In this document: in pieces, positions 1 to 12,000 of the stretch
Layout: every line of letters begins with the position of its first letter
How positions within the stretch are numbered: the stretch's first letter is position 1
Assembly: GCA_007449985.2 (NCBI GenBank)
Contig: VIIQ02000595.1
Coordinates: forward strand, 186,001 to 250,000
Source of the DNA: Desmodesmus armatus
Taxonomy: Eukaryota > Chlorophyta > Chlorophyceae > Sphaeropleales > Scenedesmaceae
Direction: 5' to 3'
Length of the DNA: 64,000 nucleotides
Position numbers and translations under genes: made by a program
Notes under the pieces: generated by a model
The model's database searches: none
What the model saw: only the letters and a program-made list of their open reading frames with translations
What the model was told of the DNA's origin: nothing

Positions 1-1589
1 CCCAGCACAGTTTTGGGCTGTCAGCTGCTGCTGCATCCGCTTTGTGCGCTGTGTGCAGGATTCTGTGCTGTGCGGCTTGAGCTGTTTCGTGTCGCTCCTG
101 CAGCTGCCTCTGTTCTATTCATTCACTGATGATTTGTCGATCCGTCACACATCTGTGGCCACTGTCTGCTCCAGCACCACCTGTATCGGGAGGTGGAGCT
201 AAAGGTACTTCCTTTCAGGTGAAGGGTATGCCCTGGTGTAATGTGTCTTCACCTGGCCAAAGACAGGAGGCTTCTTTGGGTGGTCTGCTTGTGCCGTCCC
301 CAGCACCTGGGGATTGTTGGTGCTTTGTACAGCACACTCAGGTCACATGTGTAAAGCATTACATTATGGTTGCAATTCGGTTGGGGTGCAAAGATTCCTT
401 GGCGGTTACCCTGTGGCGGTTTGAGTTACTGACAGTGGTGGTAGGACGGCTGCAGCAACCCACTAAAAACCTCATGCTTGACGGCTAGCTGCAAATCTAA
501 TCCCACAGCTGGAGCATGAATCAGCTATGCAGTCGGCAGCCCATGCATCGGAAGACATTGTACTGAGGTTGATGGTGCTGGTGTAGGCTGTCTGGTTGGG
601 CTGTTGGCCGCGTTATGTGGCTGGGTGCCGTGAGGGCACAAGGGGCTACCCATTGATGGTTTTGAAAGCTGCATCACGATCCCTGGGGCTGTCAGCACAG
701 CCATTGCAATCACACATGCAGGAGGTGCACTGGTATCTGTGACCTAAAGCAGCGCACCGCAGTGCGGCACTTCCAACCTGCCCCCCCCCCCCCCCCCCCC
801 CGGGGCCCCATCCGCGCGGCGTACATCTTGTGCCCCCGCCCACCCCAAACACCCCACCCCTGGGCGTGCAGGAACACAGCATACCACCTTCCCTACTTCC
901 GAAGCGCCGACGGTCTGCATGTGTGACAGCATGCCCCCCTCCCCTGTCCCTGCCCTGAACCCTCAACCTTTGACCAGCCTCTGAGCTCAGTAAGTTCTCT
1001 GAGCACCCAAAGCATTAGGAACATATTGACCTTCTTCATCACGCACTGACACTCTTTCAACAGCGTGTTCTTTGTCCGAGGCTCGAAGCGAAGTGAAGTC
1101 AGCAGCACAAGCTCACACACAGCAGCAGGAAGTGAAGGACAGCAACATTCCAACAAGTGAGCCCGTAAGCCAATGTATGCAGCCCTATCAACAACAGCCA
1201 GTTGAAGAAGCACCGACCGGAGGAGAAGAAGCCAACATAGTTTGCCGCTGACCAGGGTAAGTGCTTGAAAAACTTTGAGTCTAAGGATGCTTGACTGATA
1301 TCGGGCAGACGGAGGTGCACTGGTGTGCTTCCAAGGCTGGGTGGGTTTGATGCAGCATGTTTTTCCTCGTGTCACGTCCTGATGCTTGCTTGAAAGCCGC
1401 GTCTTTCCTTTTCGATCAATGCATCTCAGTATGTTGCACGTCGGCTGCATACCGTCCTTGACTACAGTAGAAACATGTGATGGCAGCAGCAGCAACAGCA
1501 GCACCAGCAACTCACACACATAGGTCGTGCAAATGGTCGCGGTAACCTCGTTGTACTGCAGGTGAATCGTTGGGGCCCCATGCCCCTTG
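1..1589. other. No confident gene; 5' flank of the GATA gene
   Basis: I see no exon chain with recognisable protein similarity in this stretch. Open frames on both strands are short and give Cys/Ser/Leu-rich translations typical of noncoding DNA here. A run of C bases lies at about 781-800, followed by very GC-rich sequence. The stretch may hold the 3' end of an upstream gene and the promoter/5'UTR of the GATA gene, but nothing decides this. Confidence 0.4.
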
Positions 1590-2614
1590 ATGGCTGACGT
1601 TGATGCTGCTGGCCATGGTAGCATGGCAGAGTTTGAGGGCACAATAAGGATGGCAGATTCTGATGTAGCTAGGCAGCTGATGGCCATGCATACAGGAGGA
1701 CAGGTGAGAGGAGTCAAGATGTCCAGCACAACACCCAGGAGTTTGCTTGCATCAGTCACAGTTTGCTTGCATCAGTCTTGATTGTCAGCACACCCATCTG
1801 CAGCAGATGTGCCTTGTAGAATGTGTTTTGTACCAGCTGTGCTGCCTGTGCCGCGAAGTTTCCAGGAAGGATACTTTGGTCGCTTAACAACAGTAGGGCG
1901 TCAAGGGTCCTTTGCGCAATCATGCTCAAGCACTGGTGCAATCCCCACACCCCCGCACACAGTGTCATACGCATTTTCCATTGCCTTTGCTCCCCCTGTA
2001 CATCCTTTCCTGATTCCCCACAGGATGATGCAGATGAGGTGCGGTCCAGCGCCCCTGTGGCTGTGGGTGCGCCCGCCCACAACATGCAGTACCCTGCTGC
2101 TGGTGCTGCCATGTATGCCCCTATGGGCATGCCGCCCCAAATGGCACAGTACATGGCGCAGTACCCTGCCTTTTACATGGCTCAGATGGCAGCCATGCAG
2201 CAGCACATGATGCAGTACACTCAGCAGTACCAGCAGCAGTACATGCAGCACTACCAGCAGCAGCAGCAGCAGGCGCAGCAGCAACCTGGGCAGCCAGAGC
2301 AGCAGCAGCAGCAGCAGCAGGAGCACCCGGAGCAACAGCAAGGGCAGGCCACGGACATGCAGCAGGACCCGCAGCAGCAGCAGCAGCCTCTGTCTGACCA
2401 ACCACAAGCACAGGCGGCTCAGCAGCAACAGCAGCAACAGCAGCAGCAGCAGCAGCAGCAGCAAGAGCATGGTGCCCCACAGCCCATGCAGGAAGACCAG
2501 CAGCAGCAACAGCAGCCGCCGCCGTTTGATGGTGCTACACAAGCAGCGTCACAGGAGCAGCAGCAGCAGCAGCAGCAGCTGCAGCAGCTACCAGCAGAGC
2601 AGGACCTATCCCAC

Positions 2615-2662
<48 letters not shown>

Positions 2663-5600
2663 GAGCCCATGGAAGGGCTAGACACGGACATGCAAGATGC
2701 AGCAGCACTGGAGGAAGCACCGGCGCATTCCCCTGCTGCTGCTGCTGCTGCTGCTGCTGCTAGTGCAATGGGTCCAGGCAGTGGTGCCGGCACTGGGGAT
2801 GGCAGCGGCTCTCAGCTGCCGGCGGCTGCTGCTGCTGCTGCTGACGGCAGCGGCGGTGAGCAGCTGCGCAGCTCTGGGGCGGAGGCTGCTGGGCCGGTTG
2901 CTGGTGCCGGCGGCAGCGGCGGCGGCGACAACAACAGCAGCGAGAACTGCAACGGGATCGTGGAGGGCATGCCTGTGTCGGAGTTTGCGCAGCACTGGCA
3001 GATGCAGCAGCAGCAGCAGCAGGCTGCGATGTTCTGTTGGTGGCAGATGTGGATGGTGAGCATGTATGGCTCAAACATGCCCGGTTACGGCAGCGGCAGC
3101 GGGCCAGATGGGGCCAGCATGGGCCAGATGCAGCAGCAGATGATGGGCCAGATGGGACCTGGCCCAGCTCCAAGCATGTATGGCTCACCACCCAACGGCA
3201 TGATGTTTCCTGGTGGGCCAGGTGGGCCTGGTTCTGACCCTATGTCGGGTGTGGGCCAGGCTGGCAATGGGCCAGGTAGCCCTTGGGACAGCTGGGGGGC
3301 CATGGGCAGCGGCGGCAGTTACATGCAGCAAGACACATCCATGGCAGCAGCAGCAGCACCGGGCATGGCCATGCCACAGGACCCCTCTGCAGCAGCAGCG
3401 GCACCAGGCAACACTGCAGAGGGGTATCCGGTGGGACCTCCGGGGTCTGGGGGACCCTACGCCAGTAGCACTTGGGGTTGGGGTTCAGGGGAGGATGCTG
3501 CGCTGCCAGCGCTGGTGCCGGGTTCAGCTACTGGAACAGTAGCTGGGAAGCCAGCAGCGGCCGCTGCTGCATACGGGGCGCCCGTCCCCGGTAATGCCCT
3601 GGATGATGATTTCGGCGGCGGTGTCGGCTCGCCAAGGGATTCAGCTGGCGATTTCGGCAGCCCACACAGCGGCGGTGGTCACGAGCACGGCAAACGCAGC
3701 GACGGCGGCAGCAGCGTGTCGAAACGGCAGCGGCAGCAAGAGGCGGCGGCGGCAGCTGCTGCTGCAGCAGCGGAGAAGACAGCAGCGGAACCGGCACCGG
3801 CAGCCACATCTGGCTCTGCAGCAGCAGGTGCTGGTGCTGCTGGTGGTGCTGCAGCTGCTGCTGCCTCTGCTGGGGCGACACCGTCGCCGACACCTGCTGC
3901 TGCTGCTGCTGCTGCGCCTGCGGCACCCGCAGCTGCGGCGGCAACGAGCGGCGGCGGGTTCAGCCAGCCGAAGCGAGGCAGGAAGCTTGTCAAGGAGCAG
4001 AAGGTGAGAGTTTGCTCTGGCTGGGTGCTGCTGAGGGGTAGATGGGAGCATGTTTGAAGCTGCTGGGTTATGGTGACTCGATACAGCTTAGTAAGTATAT
4101 TTACTGTGGTGAAAAGCTTGTCAAGGAGCAGAAGGTGAGAAATTGCTTTGTCTGGGTGATACATGCAGATGTATCTGAGGCCGCTTGAACCCATGCAAGC
4201 CTTGCAAGCCAATATACTGTGGCCGTTGTGGCCGCACTTTGTACCTGTGCTGATGTAGCCATCTGACAGGCATGCACCCTGCGTTATTCAACATGTGGTG
4301 TGTACATTGTTGTCGCTGCCTGCCTTGAACATATTCTCTCCTGTAAACTTCACTTTGGCCTATCCTTGCCCGGATGTGCAAATACTGCGTCATAAGCAAC
4401 TACGGCTTTTTGAAGACAAGATTCCTCCTGCCTGCACACTCTTGAGTGTCCCTCACCCCCATACGGCTACTGTCTGGTAACCTGTTTCCCTGATTGCATG
4501 CAGATCTGCAAGAACTGCGGCACGCGTAACACGCCCTTCTGGCGTAAGGATAAGAACGACGGCAAGCCCCTGTGCAATGCCTGCGGCCTATACTTTGCCA
4601 AGAACGACATGCAGCGGCCAAAGGTCCTCTGGAAAGAGGGCGAGGGCGGCGGTGGTGGCGGCGGCGGCAGCAGCAGCAGCACCCCAGCAGCAGCCAGTAC
4701 AGCAGCCGGTTCCAAGCCAGCAGCAGCAGCAGGTGCAGCGGGGGCGAACCCTACTGGCCATGCGCCAACCGCAGTTATGGCAGGACATATCACTACGTTG
4801 CCCAATGTGTCAGGTGCGGTGATGGTTATGCCCGCTGGGCTTGGCGGGATGCTGCCGATCGGGAGTCAGCTGCTGGCCGGTGGCATGGCGGGGCTGCCGA
4901 TTGCACACCTATTGACACCGAGTGCCCTCGCACAGCTTCGGAACTTCCCGGCTGTTGCAGCGGCAGCAGCGGCGGCGCAGGCGCAGGCGCAGGCACAAGC
5001 CCAGGCAGCTGCTGGGGGTGCGAGCACCAGTGCCGCGCCCGCGGCTTCTGCTGCTGGTGTGGCAGGCAGCAGTGGCGCTACTGTCACGGCACCGCTGCCG
5101 CTGCAGCTGGCTACAATGACACTACAGCCGTCAGGTGCTGCCACGCTGACACCTGCAACCCTAGCAGCCGCCGGCAGCAATCCAGCAGCAGCGGCAGCAG
5201 TGGCGGCAGCAATGGCGCGCGCGGCGGCTGCAGCGAACAAGGCCGGGGGCGTAGCAGGTGGGATCCACCCGCAGTTCCTGCGCGTTGCACCTGCTGCTAG
5301 CGGCGGCTTGACGGCAGTGCCGTTGCCGGACTTTGCTGCTGCCAGCGCTGCAGCAGCAGCAATGGTAAATGCAAATAAGGCTGGGGGAGCCGGCAAGCCC
5401 ACCATTATCAACATGGCCGCATTCACTGCAGCAGTGGCAGCAGCGCAGGCGCAGGCAGCAGCAGCACAAGCTGCGGCAGCGCAGGCAGCCGCAGCAGCAG
5501 CCGGCCATGCTGGTGCGGCCACATCTGCTGCGCCTGCAGCTACACCTGTGAGCACAGCGGCAGCGGCACCGATCGCTTTGTTTGCAGCGCCAGCGCCTGC

Positions 5601-5856
5601 TGTCGCAGCAGCGGCGGCGGCAGCTGCTGCTGCTACCAAGCATGAGCCCGCAGCATCGGCTGCCGCCGCTGCTGCTGCTTCCCCTTCCCCTGCTGCTGCA
5701 GCAGCAGCAGCCGCCGCTGCTGCTGCTGCTGCCGCTGCTGGCAAGGTCAAGGTAGAGCCTATGGAGGCGACACCAACCCCAGCTGCAGCAGCGGCAGCTG
5801 CCGCTCCTGCTGCCGCAGCAGCAGGGCCCACGCCTATGGATGTTCAGAAAGACTGA
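1590..5856 (+). CDS. GATA-type zinc-finger transcription regulator, giant Gln/Ala-rich
   Basis: Predicted nuclear DNA-binding regulator. Three exons fit in phase: 1590-1703, 2024-4003 and 4504-5856, giving about 1148 aa. The GATA finger opens exon 3 at about residues 699-742: Cys-X2-Cys-X18-Cys-X2-Cys, with CKNCGTRNTPFWRK and then LCNACGLYFAKN. X18 is the usual spacing of plant class fingers. A basic stretch (KRGRKLVKEQK) ends exon 2 just before the finger. Residues about 90-270 are polyGln and Met/Gln-rich; the rest of exon 2 and all sequence after the finger are Ala/Gly/Pro-rich, as in activation or coactivator regions. The start is an ATG at 1590 giving MADVDAAGHG; a further upstream exon cannot be excluded. 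The target is unknown. The frame is supported by the finger and by phase-0 junctions; antisense frames here are repeat shadows. Confidence 0.82.
2235..2663 (+). repeat. Coding CAG/CAA arrays (polyglutamine)
   Basis: Several CAG-rich runs (about 2256-2280, 2300-2320, 2420-2465, 2560-2590, 2614-2660) encode polyGln tracts of roughly 5 to 17 residues inside GATA exon 2. CAA and CCA interruptions separate them. They produce long spurious open frames in the other five frames (polyAla, polySer, polyLeu, polyCys). Confidence 0.9.
3983..4140 (+). repeat. Exon-edge echo in GATA intron 2
   Basis: The last bases of exon 2 with the donor site (3983-4009, running through CAAGGAGCAGAAGGTGAGA) recur at 4114-4140, about 130 bases downstream inside the intron, with a similar TTTGxCTGGGTG-like tail. 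The copy keeps a GTGAGA donor, so it could act as an alternative 5' splice site. Confidence 0.85.
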
Positions 5857-6230
5857 AACCAACAACCGAGGTTTATGCTGTCTTGACAGAGTTTGAGCGA
5901 GCAGCAGCATGTGTTGACCCCCACCCTGGGGCATGTGCTTTGTGCTAGCTGCAGCACTTGGTTGCGGCTGTGGGGCTGCTGCTGCTGCCGCTGCTGGCAA
6001 GGTCAAGGTAGAGCCTATGGAGGCGACACCAACCCCAGCTGCAGCAGCGGCAGCTGCCGCTCCTGCTGCCGCAGCAGCAGGGCCCACGCCTATGGATGTT
6101 CAGAAAGACTGAAACCAACAACCGAGGTTTATGCTGTCTTGACAGAGTTTGAGCGAGCAGCAGCATGTGTTGACCCCCACCCTGGGGCATGTGCTTTGTG
6201 CTAGCTGCAGCACTTGGTTGCGGCTGTGGG
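5719..6230 (+). repeat. 256-bp direct tandem duplication across the GATA stop codon
   Basis: Bases 5719-5974 recur immediately at 5975-6230 and I see no difference between the copies. The unit starts in a GCTGCTGCTG run, covers the last ~45 codons and the TGA of the GATA gene, then about 120 bases of 3' flank. The second copy lies after the stop, so it is noncoding in the present model. Confidence 0.93.
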
Positions 6231-7919
6231 GCAGGTTATTGCAAAGGGAGCATTGAGTTGCACGCATAGTGCATGCATGCAGAGTTGCATCTGTGCTGAG
6301 GGGAGTGTGTGCAGTACAGTAACCCTCCCGTGGAGGTGTGTTTCAAACAATCGGATTGTTGCAGCCTCACAGGAGTTTACCATCAGCCATGTGTGTACGC
6401 TGACGGTCAGCTGCTGCTGTCCAGAGTCCTAAGGTTGAGAGGATGTTACTCTGTCTGTGGCCGGAGAGGAGTAGCGGCCACCTGTGGGCCATTTCAGTGT
6501 TCTGTGTCAGGCTGTTAGGATGGCCTGTTGCTGTACAGCAGACGCTTGTTCAAGGCTGTTCAGGCGGGGAGGTGTGTCAGGAGTGAAAAGTGTGACTCCT
6601 TGGGAGGGACTAGGACATCATCGGTATGCCACCTGCAGTTGGGGCCTACTACTGCTACTGGCTGGCCGTGGGGCAGTTTTTATCTCCAGCTTTTGGCCCT
6701 GGCTTAGCGCGGGGCATTTCCTGTGTGCTGTATTTTGGGTAGGCTGCAGCTGGCACTGTTGCGCAGCTCGTGCACTTTTACTGGTGTCTAATAGTTCCAG
6801 CAAGACGGCCAGCTGCTATACCTCCAGCTGCTGATGATGAGGGCAACAGCCTGTCTTGCGCGCAGTCGTATTGTTTGCTATGTGCAGGCCATGAGCTTGA
6901 GAGAGGGACAGATGGGGAATCGGTTGGTAGCAATGTTCTACCTAGTAGTACTTGGGCTGTGGACTCACTTTTTGGTTGTGCATCTGCCAGCCTGGAGTCC
7001 ATGATGCATGGTTGTGACTGTACAGCTGGGTGGCTCTGCCATGCGCAAGCTTGGCTGGATTGTATCGGGCATCACCAATATTGTGCGTGTTTTTGGTAGC
7101 TCAGTCGTGTGCTTTGCTGCAGGATGTTGCTGTCTTGTGTGCTGGCTTCTCTGTCCTGCACTGCCTACAGTGTGTGTTGCTAGTGCTGAGGCTCCATGTC
7201 ATGGAGGGCGTTGCTGGTGGCAGGGTGGTATGGCATGCTGATTGTTGCTGCTGCCTGCCAGGCTCCTGGTTGCCAGGACCACCTTGTTCAGGCACTTTCC
7301 ATGTTGTTAATTCGCCCACATCCTGTTCGTCTGCCTGCTGATGTTACCCTACCTTCAGTCAGCACCATGCTTCGCAAGACGCGTTCCTTTGAGCCATCAG
7401 TCGTGTGTTCAGCTGTGCACACACATGTTTGAGTATGCTGGTGTTGTGCGATGCAGTTGTGCAGAGTGGTGTTGGCTGGTGGCCTGTAATGGTAGCAATT
7501 GCTGGGGTTGTCATGTGGCAGGCTGGCAGAGGATGCTGCATGTTGCGTGGGCCACGGTGCAGTGCCACCGCCAGTTGCCGCCAGGTGATACTGATAATCG
7601 AGGGTGCAGCCTGTCCGGTGGTCACTTTGCATGTTTCAAACAGCAGTGTCATCATTGGTCACCAGTTCAAACCGCAGTGGTGTCGGCGCTAATAGATACC
7701 AAGGCGTAAGCAAGCGGGTGAAGTATCCGCACTGCCTTGACTTGCACATGACTGCTTGGGCACGCACTGACACCACAACAGACCTTTCGAACTATCCATC
7801 CATTCATCCCTGCGTCAGTTGACCCCTCAACAACGACAGCAAGCTCCACCACACTGCCACTGTCAAACCTCGATGACCTGAGTCTTGGGAGGCTCACCTC
7901 AAACACAACAGCAAGAGGA
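5857..7919. other. GATA 3' region and undefined sequence upstream of the SH3BGRL gene
   Basis: After the duplicated 3' end of the GATA gene, no clear exon chain is visible. Possible isolated coding pieces on the + strand are 7008-7099 (reads MVVTVQLGGSAMRKLGW...) and about 7585-7690 (VILIIEGAACPVVTLHVSN...). They could be 5' exons of the SH3BGRL gene or of another small gene. An open frame continuous with the SH3BGRL start reaches back to 7752, so an N-terminal extension is possible, with a candidate acceptor at 7816-7818. Confidence 0.35.
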
Positions 7920-8718
7920 ATGGGTGCTACTGTTGTGCTGTACTCCACCTCTGTGCCTACACTGCCCAAAGTCCGCGCTGATATCGCCACCATTAAGCGC
8001 ATTTTGGAGGCGAAGAAAGTGTCTTTTGAAGAGGTCAGTCAAATGGGTGGTGTAGCAGCAAATGCATCCTCTGGGGTTGGCAGGTGTTTGGTGTGACCCC
8101 CTTCCGCAAGCTGGACTGCTGTAGAAAAAGAGAACTGGTGGGATGCCTGACTGCACACGAACGCCTGACTGCACACGTTAGAGAGCTGCTGTGTTGAGCA
8201 GCCCAAGGTACCTGCCGTTGGGCTCAGCACATGCGCACGCAATAAGTGACGTCCATGCACTTGTGCTCCTGTGCTGCTGCGTGCAGGTGGACCTCTCAAC
8301 CCACCCCAGCAGGCGTGAGGCGATGCTAGCTGGCAGTGACAGGAACACAAAGCTGCCTCAGCTGCATGTGAACGGACAGGTTGGTGTGTTGTTGTGGTCT
8401 GGGTGCACAGCACTCTCAGCAGCTTTGTCCTGGTGTCCTGCAGTCTGGTCCCAGGGAGACGCCCTTTGTGCTGAGAGGAAGGAAGCGCAATGCTTACCAG
8501 AGAGGTAGCGGAGCATCCCTGTAAAGCATAACAAAGCAAATGCATGAGTATGATGCCTGCACCAAAAGCACCAGAATAGGCCCTCAGTTGGTCCTGCACA
8601 TGCTGCTGCTGCTGTTGCTGTGCTGCAGTACCTTGGTGACGCAGACGTAGTGCAGGAATTGGAAGACTTTGGGCAGCTAGACGATGCACTCAATGGGCAG
8701 CTCAGCTTATCTCAGTAA
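7920..8718 (+). CDS. SH3BGRL-like thioredoxin/glutaredoxin-fold protein
   Basis: Three exons, 7920-8033, 8287-8379 and 8629-8718, join in phase 0 to give about 98 aa, matching the family's usual ~95-115 aa. Seen: a first strand VVLYSTSV, a helix with IKRILEAKKVSFEEVDLS, a cis-Pro-like segment TKLPQLHVNGQ, then YLGDADVVQELEDFGQL. This order matches SH3-binding-glutamate-rich-like proteins, small cytosolic glutaredoxin-fold proteins. The site normally holding CxxC reads TSVPTL, so a redox role is unlikely; partner binding is the usual suggestion for the family. The start at ATG 7920 is chosen by length and fold. The frame stays open upstream, so a longer N-terminus is possible. Confidence 0.72.
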
Positions 8719-9096
8719 CAGTCAGCAGCATCGAAGCGCATAGTTGCTCGCGCAGCACGGAGCACAGCACACACCACAGCACGCGCTCTGCCACAGTGCC
8801 GCAGTTGCCAGGGTCGGCACTGTGAGGTGGTGCAGTTGTCAGTCGCAACTGCAGCTGTTCGGTGTGTTGGTTGAGCGGGCTGTGTTGACTGCTGTTACCT
8901 TGCCAGACGGGGCATAACCCAGTTTGTGTGCTGACTGTTGTCTCACTAGCACCCAGGCCACAGCGCGCCTGCAGGATTATAGTTGTCCCTCTTGCTGCAC
9001 AGAGCTTTGGTGTGGCTCTCTGCTTTGACAGCATCACAGCAGCATAAGCCATCACTGCTGCTCAGCAGCCCAACAGCAGCTGCTCTGTGTGCCGTG

Positions 9097-12000
9097 ATGT
9101 TGACAGCAGCAGGTGTGGCCAGCACAGTGGGTGTTACTGGTGGAACTTGGCAGCGGTTTGACAGTACTGTTACTGAGTTGCAGGCAGCGTGCTCTGCTGA
9201 TGCTCTGCACAGCTTCTTTCATGGTGAGAGTGTTGAGGGTGCCGGTCGGACTGTTGACAGCGTTGTGCCATAGCTGCACATGTCAGGGTATGGCAGGCTG
9301 GCCTGTTCTGGAGGGGTGGTGCATGTGTGTTTGTTGGCTTTGGCACAGCAGTTGGATCGGGTCAACACAGCAGCCACATCAAATCCTCTGCATCCTTCAA
9401 GGGGCTGCACATGCAGAGTGTGTCTTTCCCCACATGCATAACCGGCAGCAATGCAGATTATGCCTAGTTGGCACTTCCTGCAGCGGCAGCGTTGCATGAA
9501 CTTGACAGCACGCATGCTGCTGGTGCTGAAAAGCATCAACAGGCTCAGCATCACGCTGTTGCTCTCATTGGTGCAACATGCACCTCACATGTAATGGGTT
9601 GTGCTGATGTGCAGGCTGGGACCAACATGGCGGCGGACTCTGCCGGGACATGAGGCAGCAAGTCTGTGCGCTGCTGCAGGTGTGACATGCACAGATAGTC
9701 ATGTATGCGGGCGTAACACAGCAGTCGTGCTTGTCCCTGTAGTTGTGCTTGTTCAGGCTTGCGCCACATGCTTTTGGCATCAATGTAACCTGTTCGTATG
9801 TGTGCATGCCTGTGCCCGCCAGCCAACGTCGATGGAAACCCAGTGTCTTTGCCATGTAGTGTAATCCACACTGCTCATGCACTGTAATGCCTGCCTGCTT
9901 CTCATGCCGTACAGGCGGAGGCGGTCGCGTGGCGAGACATACACTTTGCAGCAGAGGCTCTGCAAGAGGTATGAACCCATCCCTTTCGCACACCCGCAGC
10001 AGCTTTTGCTATGCCAGCAAACCCTTCCACTGGTACAACTGCTAATAGGGCCCAATGCTGTGCCGTGCTGTGATGCGTGTCATCGGCTGCATCTGACATG
10101 GCAGGGGAGTGTAGGCACAAAGCAGCAGCCTGCCTACCGTGCTGAGCTCTCTTGCTTGTTCAAACAGCAGGCTTGTCCTGCAGCTACAGCACCTCCTGTA
10201 TGGTGTTGACTTAGCAGCATGCCAGTCGCAGCTGCCCTGGGCTGGCCTAGCAGGAAATGCAGCCATTGCAGTGTGCCACCATCGCGTTCTTGCCCCATGC
10301 ACCAACCTTCATACACCTGATGCATGAGACTCGCCTGCTATTGATGAGTTGATGCTTGTTAGAGCTGGTGAAGGGACAATGAAGTCCCGCCTGTAAGCTG
10401 GGCAGACAGGGTATCAGTATGTAATGGTTCCTGCTGCTTGTGCTGCTGTTGCTGCTGCTGTCTCGCTGTGCCCTGAACCCTGTGGCCGCCACCTGCAGCT
10501 CTGTTGGGAGCAGCTGCACACAGGCCACTGGATGGATGTTGCTGTGGTGAGGACTTGCAATCGGAAGTATCGACAAACTGTGGGCTACACGGAGCTCAAT
10601 ATTTACTTGGCAATGTTTCGCTTCAACACCAGCCCCTGGCCGCAGTGCAGCGGCAGTTGGCATAGCACCAGCCTGTGAGGGTCCTTTATCAGCAGGGTCC
10701 TTTGTCAGCGCGCGTGTGTATCCCTGTATGTGATCCAGTGTTCAGTGCTGTGGTGCCCTGCAGGAGTGGCGGGATGCTTACTGCCTGTACACAGTGCTGA
10801 CAGTAGTGGCCACGCTGGCAGGTCAGCACAGCCCTCAGCACATGCCTGGCCCACAGCAGCAGCAGGAGCTCCAGCAGGACACCTCACAGCCTCAGCACAC
10901 TGCTGTGCTGACTGGCACTGCCGCTATGCCCACAAGCAGCGCTGCAGCAGCAGGAGCCAGTGCAGCTATCCCAAAGGCCAGTGCTGATGTACTGGCTAGC
11001 TCTGCAGCTGCTATAGCTAGTGCTGGAGATCAGACAGCATGTGGTCAGGAGACCCTCAGGGCGGCAGCAGCAGCTCCTGCATGCAGCGGCGATGCAGCAG
11101 CCGTGCAGCAGCTGCTTTGCGAGGGCTTGCGGCAGCTGGATATGGCAGCGCTGATGGGCGGGCTGCGGTTCAGGCCTTGGGTGGACAGGCTGATAGATGT
11201 GCTGGACTGCCGGGTGCAGGAGCTGCAAGGATACTCCGGCAGCGGTAGTGATGTCAGCACACTAGATCCTGGGGTGAAGGTGGCAGCTCAGGGCAGCGGC
11301 AGTGAGAGAGCACAACGTGCTAGCCTGCCTCTGCCCTTCAGCAGCAAGAGGAAGGCAGAGGACGGGGAGGGCATGCTGCAGCCTGGGGGTGGTCAACATG
11401 CGCAGTGTGCAGGTACTGCAGCAGTTGGAGCAGGTGCTGGTGTGTTGCCGTTGGATGCGGGACCCCGGCAGAAGCAGCACAAGCCCGCAGCTGACCAGCA
11501 GCTGGAGCAGCAGGCTGGTAGAGCAGCTCGGTCAAGCCACCAAGCAGCAGCGTGGGATGGGTCGGCAGGGGCTGGGGCTGCTCAGCTGATGTTGCCCCCG
11601 GGGTCTCTGACGGACGCGTCTGCTGTAGTGCCCGTGGAGTGTGCACCCTCTATGGAGCACTTCCTGGTGGAGTGCTTGTTGGCAGAGGGTAGGTGACAGG
11701 GATGTGTGATCCCTATAGTGTGAATGTTTGGTTTGATGTCCGAGCAGCAACCATACTGCTTGACCGTGGCGGCTGCATTGGCAAAGGGACTGCACTTGAT
11801 CTTTAGGCAAGCAAATGCTTGTCACTGGTACAGTGCTATTGAGTGTTAAGGATTCCTCTGCGGGATTTTTTGGTTTTACCGGGGGGGGGGGGGGGGAGTG
11901 CCCTCGGCTGGCTGCACACAGCACAATCAGGCTGACCCGATTGCCGGGAGCCCGAGGTAGAGCCTCACGGGTGAGATCGCCCAACACCCCTATATCAGGA

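Noticed and set aside
1901..3944. Long minus-strand and alternate-frame open frames rich in Leu, Ala, Cys, Ser or Arg opposite the GATA exon
   Set aside because: They are the other readings of CAG/GCT arrays; the plus frame holds the zinc finger and phase-consistent splicing.
4866..6087. Two overlapping Ala-rich minus-strand frames of over 300 codons
   Set aside because: Both are antisense of polyAla coding sequence. The second exists only because of the 256-bp duplication.
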